From an uncultured Cytophagales bacterium (GTDB lineage Bacteria > Bacteroidota > Bacteroidia > Cytophagales > 172606-1), in assembly GCA_902805615.1 (NCBI GenBank), contig CADCTQ010000655.1, forward strand, positions 1-52,019: a stretch of 52,019 bases of DNA. The letters are read 5' to 3'. The position numbers were made by a program, and so were the translations under genes. This document shows positions 9,065-17,317 of the stretch, one piece after another; the first letter of the stretch is position 1; the number at the start of each line of letters is the position of its first letter. The notes under the pieces are model-generated. The model did not search any database and was not told where the DNA came from. It saw only the letters and a list, made by a program, of their open reading frames with translations.

Positions 9065-9640
9065 TTAGTTCTCGTTGTATACCGTGTCAATCGCCAGGCC
9101 GGCCGCCAGCAGCAGGCCCCCGGTGCCCGCGTTGGGGTTCTGGAGGTTGATCACGTAGTTGTCGGCCGAGGTGAACAGTTCCTGGGCGAAGCCGGCCCAC
9201 GATTTGGTAACCGTACCCACTTGTTTGCCCGAGTTGTCAATGAACTTGAAATCCCAGCCTTTCCAGTTGCCCTTCACTTCGGCCACTTTGTTGTCGCGCA
9301 CGTCGTACACGTGAAAGCCGCCGCCCAGCGAGAACAGCTTCGATTTGAAGTAGCCGATGGCTTCCCCTTCGCCGTTGAGGATGTCAATCCGGGCGGTGAA
9401 CGGGTTGGCGCCCCGCTTGATGCTCAGGATGGGCGGCTCGTTTTCGTGCTCGTGGACGTCAACGCGGGTCGGGAGGAGCCGCTTGTTGACGAGCAAACGC
9501 AGGACCCGGATGAAATTGCCGGGCCGTTCCACGGCAATGCCGATGTTCTCCTGGGTTTGGGGGTCCAGGATGTCGTAGGTGTCGGAGATGCGCAGCACCC
9601 TTACTCTTTCTTTGATGAAGTACGTCTGACGGTCAAGCAT
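9065..9640 (-). CDS. LURP-one/phospholipid scramblase-like (tubby-C fold) protein
   Basis: This 191-aa protein starts at MLDRQTYFIKERV, the typical opening of bacterial LURP-one-related proteins. An upstream extension of the frame has no credible start. The body is a series of beta strands with phrases typical of the family: the early strand RISDTYDILDPQ, repeated FxxxxR strands, KGNWKGWDFKFID and the closing hydrophobic helix LLLAAGLAIDTV. The fold is a 12-stranded barrel around one central helix. The biochemical role in bacteria is not established; membrane or lipid association is often suggested. It is divergent from the PLP-enzyme gene across a 247-bp gap. Confidence 0.8.
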   Translation of the reverse strand: MLDRQTYFIKERVRVLRISDTYDILDPQTQENIGIAVERPGNFIRVLRLLVNKRLLPTRVDVHEHENEPPILSIKRGANPFTARIDILNGEGEAIGYFKSKLFSLGGGFHVYDVRDNKVAEVKGNWKGWDFKFIDNSGKQVGTVTKSWAGFAQELFTSADNYVINLQNPNAGTGGLLLAAGLAIDTVYNEN

Positions 9641-9871
9641 AGAATGGATTGAATAAATTTCCCGGAAGGTAATACCGCCGGGCGGCCCGCCGAAAAGCCC
9701 GCGCCGGCAGGCACAATCTGCTGCGTAAGAAAGGGTTGTACCCCTTGCGGATTTTCCGGCCGAAGTGGCACAATGGAAGAGTTTCTGCGACCGGGCCGGC
9801 CCGTGCCGCCCGCGCGCGGAACAATGACCCGGCAGGACCACAAGTGGCGCCTATTCCCCATCTTTGCGCCC

Positions 9872-9879
9872 TAGCTTTG
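9872..9879 (+). promoter_or_regulatory. Possible -7 element for the PLP-enzyme gene
   Basis: TAGCTTTG matches TAnnTTTG exactly and ends 8 nt before the ATG, which would give an almost leaderless mRNA. No TTG or TTTG is seen at the expected distance upstream, so this is weak. Confidence 0.3.
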
Positions 9880-9887
9880 CCCCGCTT

Positions 9888-11060
9888 ATGGACCTGTCGT
9901 ACATTCTCAACGAACTCGGCGAAGACCGGGAACTGTATTTCAACGCCGTGGCCCCGCCCATCGTGCAGACCAGCAACTTCGCTTTTCCGGGCGTGGCCCA
10001 GATGCGGGCGGCGCTCAAGGGCGAATACCACCAGCACGCCTACAGCCGCGGCAACAACCCCACCGTGGAAATGCTCCGCCGGAAGCTGGCCGCCCTCGAA
10101 GGCGCCGAAGACGCCCTGGTGTTTGCCAGCGGCAGCGCGGCCATTGCGGCCACCCTCACCGCGCACGTACGGGCCGGCGACCACGTGGTTTCGGTCGCCA
10201 AGCCCTACAGCTGGACGGCCGGGCTCATGCGGGACTGGCTGCCCCGGTTCGGCGTGTCGGTCACGTTCGTGGACGGCACCCAATTAGCAAACTTCGAGGA
10301 GGCCCTGCGGCCCGAAACCCGGGTCATCTACCTGGAGTCGCCCAACTCGTTCACCTTCGAAATGCAGGACCTGGCGGCCGTGGCCGGACTGGCAAAAGCC
10401 CGGGGCATCGTGACGATGGTGGACAACAGCTACGCCAGCCCGTTGTACCAGCAGCCCCTGGCGATGGGCATTGACCTGGTGCTGCACTCGGCGTCCAAGT
10501 ACCTGGGCGGGCACAGCGACGTGGTGGCCGGGGTGGTGTGCGGCAGCACCGACCGGATGCAGCAGATTTTTGCGGGGGAGTACATGACGTTCGGGGCGAT
10601 CATTGCGCCGCTCAACGCGTGGCTGCTGCTGCGGGGCCTGCGGACGCTGCCGCTGCGGCTCGAACGGTCGGGCCAGACTGCCCGGCAGGTGATGGCCTAC
10701 CTCGAAACCCACCCCCGCATCGAACGGGTCATTTACCCGTTGCTGCCTTCCCACCCGCAGTACGAACTGGCCCGGCGGCAAATGAAAGGCGCCGGCGGGC
10801 TGTTTACGGTTGCCCTGGCGACGGATTCGGTGGAAGAGGTCGAAGGGTTCTGCAACCGCCTGAAGCGGTTCCTGCTGGCCGTGTCGTGGGGCGGCCACGA
10901 GTCGCTGGTGTTTCCCGCCTGCGCTTCCTTCGACCCGAAAACGGCCGGCAAAGGCACTGCCTTCAACCTCGTCCGCCTCTACGTGGGCCTGGAAGAACCC
11001 GAAGTACTGATTGCCGACCTCGAACAGGCCCTCAAGGGAGTATTGAGTATTGAGTATTAG
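9888..11060 (+). CDS. Cys/Met-metabolism PLP-dependent enzyme (trans-sulfuration family)
   Basis: This 390-aa enzyme is of the cystathionine gamma-synthase/gamma-lyase fold. The start MDLSYILNELGED gives normal family length. YSRGNNPTVEMLRRKLAALEG and FASGSAAI are the substrate- and cofactor-phosphate regions, VDNSYASP holds the Asp that pairs with the pyridine nitrogen, and SASKYLGGHSDVVAG carries the Schiff-base Lys (about residue 205). The reaction cannot be fixed: gamma-synthase, gamma-lyase and gamma-elimination enzymes share all these residues. The last four residues (SIEY) and the stop fall inside the left arm of a 40-bp inverted repeat, so the repeat has probably replaced the original C-terminus. 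The gene stands alone. Confidence 0.9.
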   Translation: MDLSYILNELGEDRELYFNAVAPPIVQTSNFAFPGVAQMRAALKGEYHQHAYSRGNNPTVEMLRRKLAALEGAEDALVFASGSAAIAATLTAHVRAGDHVVSVAKPYSWTAGLMRDWLPRFGVSVTFVDGTQLANFEEALRPETRVIYLESPNSFTFEMQDLAAVAGLAKARGIVTMVDNSYASPLYQQPLAMGIDLVLHSASKYLGGHSDVVAGVVCGSTDRMQQIFAGEYMTFGAIIAPLNAWLLLRGLRTLPLRLERSGQTARQVMAYLETHPRIERVIYPLLPSHPQYELARRQMKGAGGLFTVALATDSVEEVEGFCNRLKRFLLAVSWGGHESLVFPACASFDPKTAGKGTAFNLVRLYVGLEEPEVLIADLEQALKGVLSIEY

Positions 11061-11247
11061 GTATTGAGAGAACTGAACCGCAAAGGGCGCAGAGAAGACG
11101 CAAAGGCCGCAAGCAGGATCAGGATTCACAGGATGGAAGGATGACCAGGATTTAGGCGGAGACGAAGAGAACGCGTATTTCTTTGCGCCCTTGCGTCTCC
11201 ATTGCGATTCAGTTCTCTCAATACCTAATACTCAATACTCAATACTC
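11038..11247. repeat. Long inverted repeat with perfect 40-bp outer arms
   Basis: Bases 11038-11077 are the exact reverse complement of 11208-11247. The arms are built from a (GAGTATT)n-like heptamer run plus AGAGAACTGAA. Inside them, a second imperfect pairing joins CCGCAAAGGGCGC near 11078 with GCGCCCTTGCG near 11186. The left arm encodes the end of the PLP enzyme; the right arm ends 41 nt before the stop of the convergent symporter gene. The near-perfect arms suggest a recent insertion or active correction. Confidence 0.9.
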
Positions 11248-11288
11248 AACACTCCCCTCCCTTTTCCTATGGAGTGTTGAAGCACGAC

Positions 11289-13010
11289 CTACTTCCCGGT
11301 CCCGGCCCCCGTGGCGGCTACGGGTTGCCTTTTGCCGCTGAACACGCTGAACAGCAGGGCAATGGTCAACACCAGCACGCAGCCGATGAGGTTGTACCAC
11401 AGAAAGGCGATTTTGCTGAAGGCAAAGAGGACAAAAATGATGGCCTGCGAGAGGATGGCCGCGTAGAACACGGCCGAGCCGCGAATCCGCTTGACGAAAA
11501 AGGCGCACAGGAAAATGCCCAGGATGACGCCGTAAAAAAGGGAACCCAACTTGTTGACGGCCACCAGCAGGTTGCCCACCCGGCCCGAAAACAGGGCCAC
11601 CGCGATGCAGAACACGCCCCAGCCCAACGTAATCCACTTCGACATTGTCAGGTAGTGTTCGTCGGTGGCGTCGGGCCGCACGTTGCGCTTGTACACGTCC
11701 ACGATGGTGGTGGAGGTAAGCGAACTGAAAGCCCCGGCAATTGAGCCCATTGAGGCCGAAAACACCACCGCGATCAGCAGCCCGACCAGCCCGGCCGGCA
11801 GGTAGTTGGTCACGAACGTGAGGAAGATGTAATTGGTATCGTTGGTGTCGGCGGCGGGGTTGTTCTGCTGGATCACCTCCACGGCCTGTTCGCGGATGGC
11901 CCGGCCCTGGTCGTCGGTGGCATTGAGTTGCGCCTGCGCGTCGGCGATCCGGGACTCGTTGCCGCCCCGCAGCGCACCCAAGAGCCCATCCACGGCCTGT
12001 TGCCGCGCCTTGAACACTTCGGCCTGCTGCGCCTCCAGCGCCTCGTACTGGGGCCCGTAGCGGCCGGCCTTGACCTTTGCCACCTCCACGTTGTTGAAAA
12101 AGATGGGCGGCGGCGTAAACAGGTAGAACACGAATACCATGGCCCCGATGAACAGGATGGCAAACTGCATGGGCACCTTGATGAGGCCGTTGAAGAGCAG
12201 CCCCAGCCGGCTCTGCCCGATCGAACTGCCCGACAGGTAGCGGCCCACCTGCGACTGGTCGGTGCCGAAGTACGACACCGACAGGAAAAAGCCGCCGATC
12301 AGGCCCGACCACACGTTGTACTCGTTGTCCGGGTCGAAGGTAAAGTCTACGGCGTTGAGCTTGCCGGCCTTGCCCGCCACCCGCACCGCGTCGAGGAACG
12401 AAATGTGCTCGGGCAGGAACTGTACCGTGAGGATGCCCGCCAGCGCCATGCCCGTCAGGATCACCGTCATCTGGCCCATCTGCGTGTGGCTCACCGCCTT
12501 GCTGCCGCCCGTCACGGTGTACACCAGCACCAGCACCCCGATCAGGATGCTCGTCAGGCTCGTGTTCCAGCCCAGGATGGTGGACAGGATGATGGCCGGC
12601 GCGTAGATGCTTATGCCCGTGGAGATGCCCCGCTGCACCAGGAACAGGAACGCGGCCAGCGAACGGGTTTTGAGGTCGAACCGGCCTTCCAGGTACTCGT
12701 AGGCCGTGTACACGTTGAGCCGGTGGTAAATGGGCACCAGCGTCACGCACAGCACCACCATGGCCACGGGCAGCCCGAAGTAAAACTGCACGAACCGCAT
12801 GCCGTCGGAGTACGCCTGGCCGGGGGCCGACAGGAACGTGATGGCGCTGGCCTGGGTCGCCATGATGGAGAGCCCCACGGTGTACCAGGGCATGGACCGG
12901 TTTGCGAGGAGGTATTCTTTGATATTGGTGTTCTTTCTGCCCTTCCAGACCCCGTAGATCACGATAAAAGAGAGGCTGCCCACCAATACAATCCAGTCAG
13001 TCAGAGTCAT
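11289..13010 (-). CDS. SSS-family sodium/solute symporter
   Basis: This 573-aa inner-membrane protein couples Na+ entry to uptake of an unknown solute. It has the SSS opening (a first TM, then NTNIKEYLLANRSMPWY), TM2 LSIMATQASAITFLSAPGQAYSDG and about 13 hydrophobic segments. A charged, Gln- and Ala-rich insertion at about residues 315-395 lies between two TM segments and probably forms an extra loop; it departs from the usual short loop. GSIAGAFSSLTSTTIVDVYKR is the conserved sodium-site TM8 region. It lies 111 nt downstream of the gene for a 45-aa membrane protein on the same strand, its probable operon partner. The gene is convergent with the PLP enzyme across the inverted repeat. Confidence 0.9.
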   Translation of the reverse strand: MTLTDWIVLVGSLSFIVIYGVWKGRKNTNIKEYLLANRSMPWYTVGLSIMATQASAITFLSAPGQAYSDGMRFVQFYFGLPVAMVVLCVTLVPIYHRLNVYTAYEYLEGRFDLKTRSLAAFLFLVQRGISTGISIYAPAIILSTILGWNTSLTSILIGVLVLVYTVTGGSKAVSHTQMGQMTVILTGMALAGILTVQFLPEHISFLDAVRVAGKAGKLNAVDFTFDPDNEYNVWSGLIGGFFLSVSYFGTDQSQVGRYLSGSSIGQSRLGLLFNGLIKVPMQFAILFIGAMVFVFYLFTPPPIFFNNVEVAKVKAGRYGPQYEALEAQQAEVFKARQQAVDGLLGALRGGNESRIADAQAQLNATDDQGRAIREQAVEVIQQNNPAADTNDTNYIFLTFVTNYLPAGLVGLLIAVVFSASMGSIAGAFSSLTSTTIVDVYKRNVRPDATDEHYLTMSKWITLGWGVFCIAVALFSGRVGNLLVAVNKLGSLFYGVILGIFLCAFFVKRIRGSAVFYAAILSQAIIFVLFAFSKIAFLWYNLIGCVLVLTIALLFSVFSGKRQPVAATGAGTGK

Positions 13011-13121
13011 TCGTCAGTGCGGAAAATCAATTGCAATTTCCACGAAAAAAAGAGGAATGTGTCAATTGCTTGCGGGTAATGTGATAAACGGCCGCAAATT
13101 AAGGGAGAAGGGCCCGGGCGG

Positions 13122-13259
13122 CTAGGCAAAGTACCGGGTAAAGGCGTAGAAAAGGAGGATGAGTACCAGCAGGTTTACCAGCACGGCCGCGTACATTTTC
13201 CGCCACGTGTTGAGCAGCGGCGGCAGTTCGTGGGCGTCCTGGGTATCTTGGGTGAACAT
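13122..13259 (-). CDS. 45-aa single-pass membrane protein, likely partner of the SSS symporter
   Basis: This short gene has an acidic, polar N-terminus (MFTQDTQDAHELPPLL), a basic and aromatic hinge (NTWRKMY), then one strongly hydrophobic helix (AAVLVNLLVLILLFYAFTRY) ending at FA. That is the layout of small accessory subunits encoded beside SSS transporters. It is the first gene of a two-gene minus-strand unit with the symporter, 111 nt apart. The sequence TACCTTGC, close to the -7 consensus, ends only a few nt upstream of its ATG. No longer frame competes on either strand. Confidence 0.7.
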   Translation of the reverse strand: MFTQDTQDAHELPPLLNTWRKMYAAVLVNLLVLILLFYAFTRYFA

Positions 13260-13499
13260 AAGGCAAGGTACGGATAAGGGGAAACAGATGGTAAGATTCC
13301 GGGAAAAAAATGCGTATTTTTTCTGCCAACGGCCCCTGTAGGGGGTAATTTTTTCAACCGAACCGCCGGGATGGGGTAGAAAATTTCCGTCAAACTAATG
13401 TGCACCCACCCGTGTTGCTAAGGCAAACGCCCTTAGGGTTACCGCGCTGCGGACCTTCCGTGGCCCTTCACTTTCCAGTGTCCATTTTACATTTCCTAC

Positions 13500-15380
13500 A
13501 TGGCAATAGCTTCCAGCAACGGCACCCCTCCGGCCGGGCGACCCCAGACCCGGGCCGCCCGAAGGGGCGAAGAGGCCCCCCTTACATTCCGCGAACGCCT
13601 CCAGGCCCTGCGCAACCTGCCGGCCTTTTTCCGGATGGTGTGGCAAACCTCCCCGGCCATGGCAACGGCCAACATCGTGCTCCGGCTCATCCGGGCGGCC
13701 ATCCCGCTCCTGGTGCTGTACCTGGCCAAACTGATCATTGACGAGGTGGTGGTCATCACCCAGACCCCGCCGCCGCACGACCTGCGCTACCTGTGGATGC
13801 TGGTGGGGGCCGAGTTTGGGCTGGCCGTGCTCTCCGACGCCCTCAGCCGCGGCCTTTCGCTGCTCGACAGCCTCCTCGGCGACTTGTTTGCCAACCGCAC
13901 GTCCATCCAGATCATGGAGCACGCGGCCACGCTGGACCTGGACCAGTTCGAGGACTCCACCTTTTACGACAAGCTCGAACGGGCCCGCCAGCAGACCATC
14001 GGCCGGACGGTGCTCCTGTCCCAGGTGCTGGGACAAGTTCAGGATACGGTGACGATGGGCTTCCTGGCCGTGGGCCTGGTGGCCTTCAACCCCTGGCTCA
14101 TCCTCTTGCTGCTGCTGGCCGTGGTGCCGGCGTTCCTGGGCGAATCGTACTTCAACGAACGGTCGTACTCCCTGGTGCGGGGCTGGACGCCCGAGCGGCG
14201 CGAACTCGATTACCTGCGCTTTACGGGGGCCAGCGACGAAACGGCCAAGGAGGTGAAAATCTTCGGCCTGTCGGGCTTCCTGATCGGGCGGTTCCGGCAG
14301 CTTTCGCAGAAGTACTACTCGGCCAACCGCAACCTGGCCGTCCGGCGGGCCTCCTGGGGCAGCCTGTTTGCCACCATCGGCAGCGCGGGCTACTACGGGG
14401 CCTACGTGTACATCATCATGCAGGCGGCGGCCGGCCGGCTCACCATCGGCGACCTCACCTTCCTGGCGGGTTCGTTCCGGCAACTGCGGGGACTGCTCGA
14501 AGGCATCCTGGGCCGCTTCTCCAGCGTGTCGCAGGGGGCGCTGTACCTGCAAGACCTCTTCGATTTCCTGCAAATCCAGCCCCGCATCTTTACGCCGGCC
14601 GCGCCCCGGCCGTTTCCCAAGCCCATCCGCGAGGGGTTCGTGTTCGAAAACGTGGGCTTCAAGTACACCAACTCGGAGCGGTGGGCCAACCGGCACCTCA
14701 GCTTTACGCTGCGGGCCGGCGAGAAGCTGGCCCTGGTGGGCGAAAACGGGGCGGGCAAAACCACGCTGGTGAAGCTGCTGGCCCGCCTCTACGACCCGGA
14801 GGAGGGCCGCATCCTGCTCGACGGCCACGACCTGCGCGAGTACGACCTGGCCGAACTGCGGCAGAACATCGGCGTCATCTTCCAGGATTTCGTCAAGTTC
14901 CAGATGACGGCCTCGCACAACATCGCCGTGGGGCGCATTGACGAGGAGGTGAACCGCCCCCGCATCGAACACTCGGCCCACCAGAGCCTGGCCGACACGG
15001 TAATCGAAAAGCTGCCCGCGCAGTACGACCAGATGCTGGGCCGCAAGTTTGCGCAGGGCGTGGAACTGTCGGGGGGCGAATGGCAGAAGGTGGCGCTGGG
15101 CCGGGCCTACATGCGCGACGCCCAGGTGCTCATCCTCGACGAGCCCACGGCCGCCCTCGACGCCCGGGCCGAGTACGAGGTGTTCCAGCGGTTTGCCGAC
15201 CTGACCAAGGGCAAAACGGCCGTGCTCATCTCGCACCGCTTCTCCACGGTGCGCATGGCCGACCGCATCCTGGTGCTCGAACACGGCCAGTTGCTCGAAG
15301 TCGGCAGCCACGAAGAACTGCTGGCCCGCGACGGCCGCTACGCCGAACTCTTCCGCCTCCAGGCCCGCGGATACCAGTAA
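13500..15380 (+). CDS. ABC exporter, fused permease and ATPase (type I)
   Basis: This 626-aa half-transporter would work as a homodimer in the inner membrane. Residues 50-340 form the six-helix export domain. The ATPase follows: Walker A GENGAGKTT (about 413-421), Q-loop in IGVIFQDF, signature LSGGEWQK (about 522), Walker B VLILDEPTAALD and H-loop LISHRFSTV. It resembles the lipid/multidrug exporter group; the cargo cannot be read from the sequence. The N-terminal 40 residues are basic and probably cytoplasmic. It ends against a 41-nt direct repeat, and no neighbouring gene suggests a pathway. It differs from the SyrD-type exporter at 32514-34178. Confidence 0.92.
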   Translation: MAIASSNGTPPAGRPQTRAARRGEEAPLTFRERLQALRNLPAFFRMVWQTSPAMATANIVLRLIRAAIPLLVLYLAKLIIDEVVVITQTPPPHDLRYLWMLVGAEFGLAVLSDALSRGLSLLDSLLGDLFANRTSIQIMEHAATLDLDQFEDSTFYDKLERARQQTIGRTVLLSQVLGQVQDTVTMGFLAVGLVAFNPWLILLLLLAVVPAFLGESYFNERSYSLVRGWTPERRELDYLRFTGASDETAKEVKIFGLSGFLIGRFRQLSQKYYSANRNLAVRRASWGSLFATIGSAGYYGAYVYIIMQAAAGRLTIGDLTFLAGSFRQLRGLLEGILGRFSSVSQGALYLQDLFDFLQIQPRIFTPAAPRPFPKPIREGFVFENVGFKYTNSERWANRHLSFTLRAGEKLALVGENGAGKTTLVKLLARLYDPEEGRILLDGHDLREYDLAELRQNIGVIFQDFVKFQMTASHNIAVGRIDEEVNRPRIEHSAHQSLADTVIEKLPAQYDQMLGRKFAQGVELSGGEWQKVALGRAYMRDAQVLILDEPTAALDARAEYEVFQRFADLTKGKTAVLISHRFSTVRMADRILVLEHGQLLEVGSHEELLARDGRYAELFRLQARGYQ

Positions 15381-15477
15381 AAGGAGACCGCAGACCGGAA
15401 GAAGGGAGACCGGAGGAGGATCGGGAACGGAACTGGAAAAGGAGACCGCAGACCGGAAGAAGGGAGACCGGAGGAGG
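15379..15477 (+). repeat. Perfect 41-nt direct repeat, two copies
   Basis: The copies at 15379-15419 and 15437-15477 are identical (AAAAGGAGACCGCAGACCGG...), offset 58 nt. The first copy begins inside the stop codon of the ABC exporter gene. Confidence 0.9.
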
Positions 15478-15710
15478 CGTGCCCATGCAACGCATGGATG
15501 CGGGACGGATTTGGGCGAGGCGCCGGTACGGGTTGGTGATGAAATGGGAAAAGGGGGAAGGGAAAAAGGGAGGTTCGCAGAACATCCGGATGCACCAAAA
15601 AATCCTTTTTCCTTTCTCCCTTTTGGTCCAACCGGTTCGCGCTACCACCCATTCTCCGCATTGCACAGGCACGCCTCCTCCGGTCTCCTTTCCTCCGGTC
15701 TGCGGTCTCC
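15441..15710. repeat. Large imperfect inverted repeat
   Basis: Bases 15441-15483 match the reverse complement of 15668-15710 with only two mismatches over 43 nt. Pairing continues inward more loosely (GGGAAAAAGGGAGG against CTTTTTCCTTTCTCCCTTTT), and CATCCGGATG forms a small central palindrome. The whole 344-bp gap between the ABC exporter gene and the TPR gene is therefore repeated or self-complementary DNA. No gene is seen in it. Confidence 0.85.
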
Positions 15711-15724
15711 CCTTACCGATATCC

Positions 15725-16459
15725 CTACCTAACGACTAAGACCTGGTGCTGGCGGACGTAGGCGGTGCGGCCGTTCCATTCGGTTTTGAGCCAGATGTCC
15801 TGCCGGCCGCTGATGGCGAGGCGGTTGCCTTTGGGTACGATGTGCACGAGGCGGGCCCCGGCGGAAGGGGCGTTCATGAGGTAGGCGCCGTCGTGGTGCA
15901 CAATGGCCTGGCTCGCGCCGGAGTGGAGGTTGAGCACCGCCACGTTGAGCAGCAGGATGAGGATCAGTCCCACCCCGTGCCGGATGAGCACGAACCGACC
16001 CATCCGCTTTTTGCGTGCCGCCAGGGCCAGCAGCAGGAAACTGAGCAGGAGCAGGCCGGCCATCAGGTAGTCGTAATAGCGGTCGTACCAGATGAAGAAG
16101 AAGTCGAGGTCGCTGAACTGGTAGCCCGAGAGGTTGTGGCGGGCGGCAATGTCTTCCATCTTGATGGCAACGGCCTGCCGGGGGTGGCGGCGGTAGTACA
16201 GGTTGAGGTAGTACAGCGCCTCCGTGTACTGGCCCAGGCCCTCCTCAATGAACGCCATGCGCAGCAGCATGGCCGGCGTCGCCTGGCCCGACCCGTGCAG
16301 AATTTGCTCGTATTTAACCAGCGACTCCGGGTAGCGCCGGGCCCGGAAAAGCGTGTCGGCCTGGTGCAGCAGCGCCTCGGCGGTCTGGCCCAGCATACTG
16401 CCGCTCCACAGCAGGAACGGCACCAGAAGCAACATTTTTTTTGTAAGGTTCGTTTGCAT
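15725..16459 (-). CDS. TPR and SH3-like domain membrane protein
   Basis: This protein of 244 aa has a signal peptide (LLLVPFLLWSGSMLGQ), two or three TPR-like helices (about residues 25-110, with ADTLFRARRYPESLVKYEQIL and EEGLGQYTEALYYLNLYYRR), two membrane helices (about 130-150 and 160-178) and a C-terminal SH3-like strand region (about 185-244). The ATG at 16459 is preferred over an in-frame GTG at 16465. The layout resembles the C-terminal TPR/SH3 proteins of Bacteroidota Bat (aerotolerance) loci, but no Bat genes are near. Its start overlaps the -33 element of the divergent tRNA promoter, so expression of the two may interfere. Confidence 0.75.
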   Translation of the reverse strand: MQTNLTKKMLLLVPFLLWSGSMLGQTAEALLHQADTLFRARRYPESLVKYEQILHGSGQATPAMLLRMAFIEEGLGQYTEALYYLNLYYRRHPRQAVAIKMEDIAARHNLSGYQFSDLDFFFIWYDRYYDYLMAGLLLLSFLLLALAARKKRMGRFVLIRHGVGLILILLLNVAVLNLHSGASQAIVHHDGAYLMNAPSAGARLVHIVPKGNRLAISGRQDIWLKTEWNGRTAYVRQHQVLVVR

Positions 16460-16484
16460 TATCACCCTCTAGTACCTACATTTG
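16453..16484 (+). promoter_or_regulatory. Promoter of tRNA-Lys
   Basis: TTTG (16453-16456), 20 nt, then TACATTTG (16477-16484), an exact match to TTTG-N19-20-TAnnTTTG. Transcription should begin near 16490, about 40 nt before the tRNA. The -33 box overlaps the first codons of the divergent gene. Confidence 0.8.
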
Positions 16485-16529
16485 CACCGCCTTTAAGGAA
16501 AACCCGGACGGCGCACAAAAATACGGTTT

Positions 16530-16605
16530 GATTTGGTAGCTCAGTTGGTAGAGCAATACACTTTTAATGTATGGGTCCTGGGTTCGAATCCCAGCCAAAT
16601 CACCA
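16530..16605 (+). tRNA. tRNA-Lys (anticodon UUU)
   Basis: This is a full 76-nt cloverleaf. The acceptor stem GATTTGG pairs with CCAAATC, the D-loop is AGCTCAGTTGGTAGAGC, the anticodon stem ATACA/TGTAT encloses loop CTTTTAA with anticodon TTT, and the T-arm CTGGG-TTCGAAT-CCCAG is regular. Discriminator A and the CCA end are encoded. Promoter and terminator are both clear, so it is a single-gene transcription unit. Confidence 0.97.
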
Positions 16606-16612
16606 AATAAAC

Positions 16613-16648
16613 AAAAAAGCCTCTAAATTCAGTTTTAGAGGCTTTTTT
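16613..16648 (+). terminator. Rho-independent terminator of tRNA-Lys
   Basis: A perfect 15-bp stem (16613-16627 with 16634-16648) encloses a 6-nt loop; the stem has A6 on the left and T6 on the right around GCCTCTAAA. It begins 8 nt after the tRNA 3' end and could also stop transcription arriving from the right. Confidence 0.93.
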
Positions 16649-17151
16649 GCTTTGTAGGGGCACCTTCCGGGGTAAGTACATCCGGCGTTGGTGATCCGGT
16701 AAACGCCGGAAAGCTGATCTTCCCGCCGGGGAGTTGTCAGGGCGGCACGGGGCGGTTTGGTGCTCGACTCCGCGCAAAATCAACCATGATCCCTGCTGGT
16801 AATATTGCACTATCTTTTGGAGAAGCATCCGTGCCGCCAAGCCATTTGCACGGCTTCTCCGCACGTGATCACCGCGGCTGGGTCTGGTTGGCGCGTGGCG
16901 GGGATACGTAAGAGAATCAAATCAGTGGGTTGATCCCTTTTTATCTGTTTACCAGACAGGACCATGCAACCGACGGTTTTGCGTCCGTTCTTGATCCGTT
17001 GTCTCCTCATCAACAGGTGGCCGGTAACATGATCGTTCGGGAGGAAGCAAAGCAATCCGGGGGGATTTTTTTCAGCCCTTCGGCTGCCCCGTACCGGTCG
17101 CCGGTCAGTCTTTCCCGCAACGGCGACGCCCGTTGGCAGAAAGCAGACGTT

Positions 17152-17192
17152 GCTTATGAAAGCCCAACCGGGACTCTCAGACTTTCATAAGC
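17152..17192. repeat. 11-bp inverted repeat upstream of the LytTR promoter
   Basis: GCTTATGAAAG (17152-17162) pairs exactly with CTTTCATAAGC (17182-17192) across a 19-nt spacer. A flanking GACG/CGTC-like match extends it with a bulge. It sits about 95 nt upstream of the -33 box and could be an operator, perhaps for LytTR autoregulation. It lacks a T-run on either strand. Confidence 0.45.
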
Positions 17193-17287
17193 GTCAAACT
17201 AATTGTATAGTTGAAAAGAAAGCGGCCAGCGCCCCGGCGGCAAAATTTTTTTGCTCATTATTTTTAAACAACTGTCGGCGTTAATAG

Positions 17288-17317
17288 TTGTAAATAAATG
17301 AGTTATAAATAAATTTG
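17288..17317 (+). promoter_or_regulatory. Promoter, probably of the LytTR regulator gene
   Basis: TTG (17288-17290), 19 nt, TAAATTTG (17310-17317) fits the Bacteroidota consensus and sits in an AT-rich patch. Transcription would start near 17323, leaving about 370 nt of leader before the ATG at 17696. Confidence 0.7.

Noticed and set aside
13395-15311. Long minus-strand frame opposite the ABC exporter
   Set aside because: Low-complexity His-, Gln- and Gly-rich translation typical of the antisense of a GC-rich gene; the plus strand has all ABC motifs.
16541-16864. Short minus-strand frame over the tRNA
   Set aside because: It overlaps tRNA-Lys and its terminator and has no protein features.
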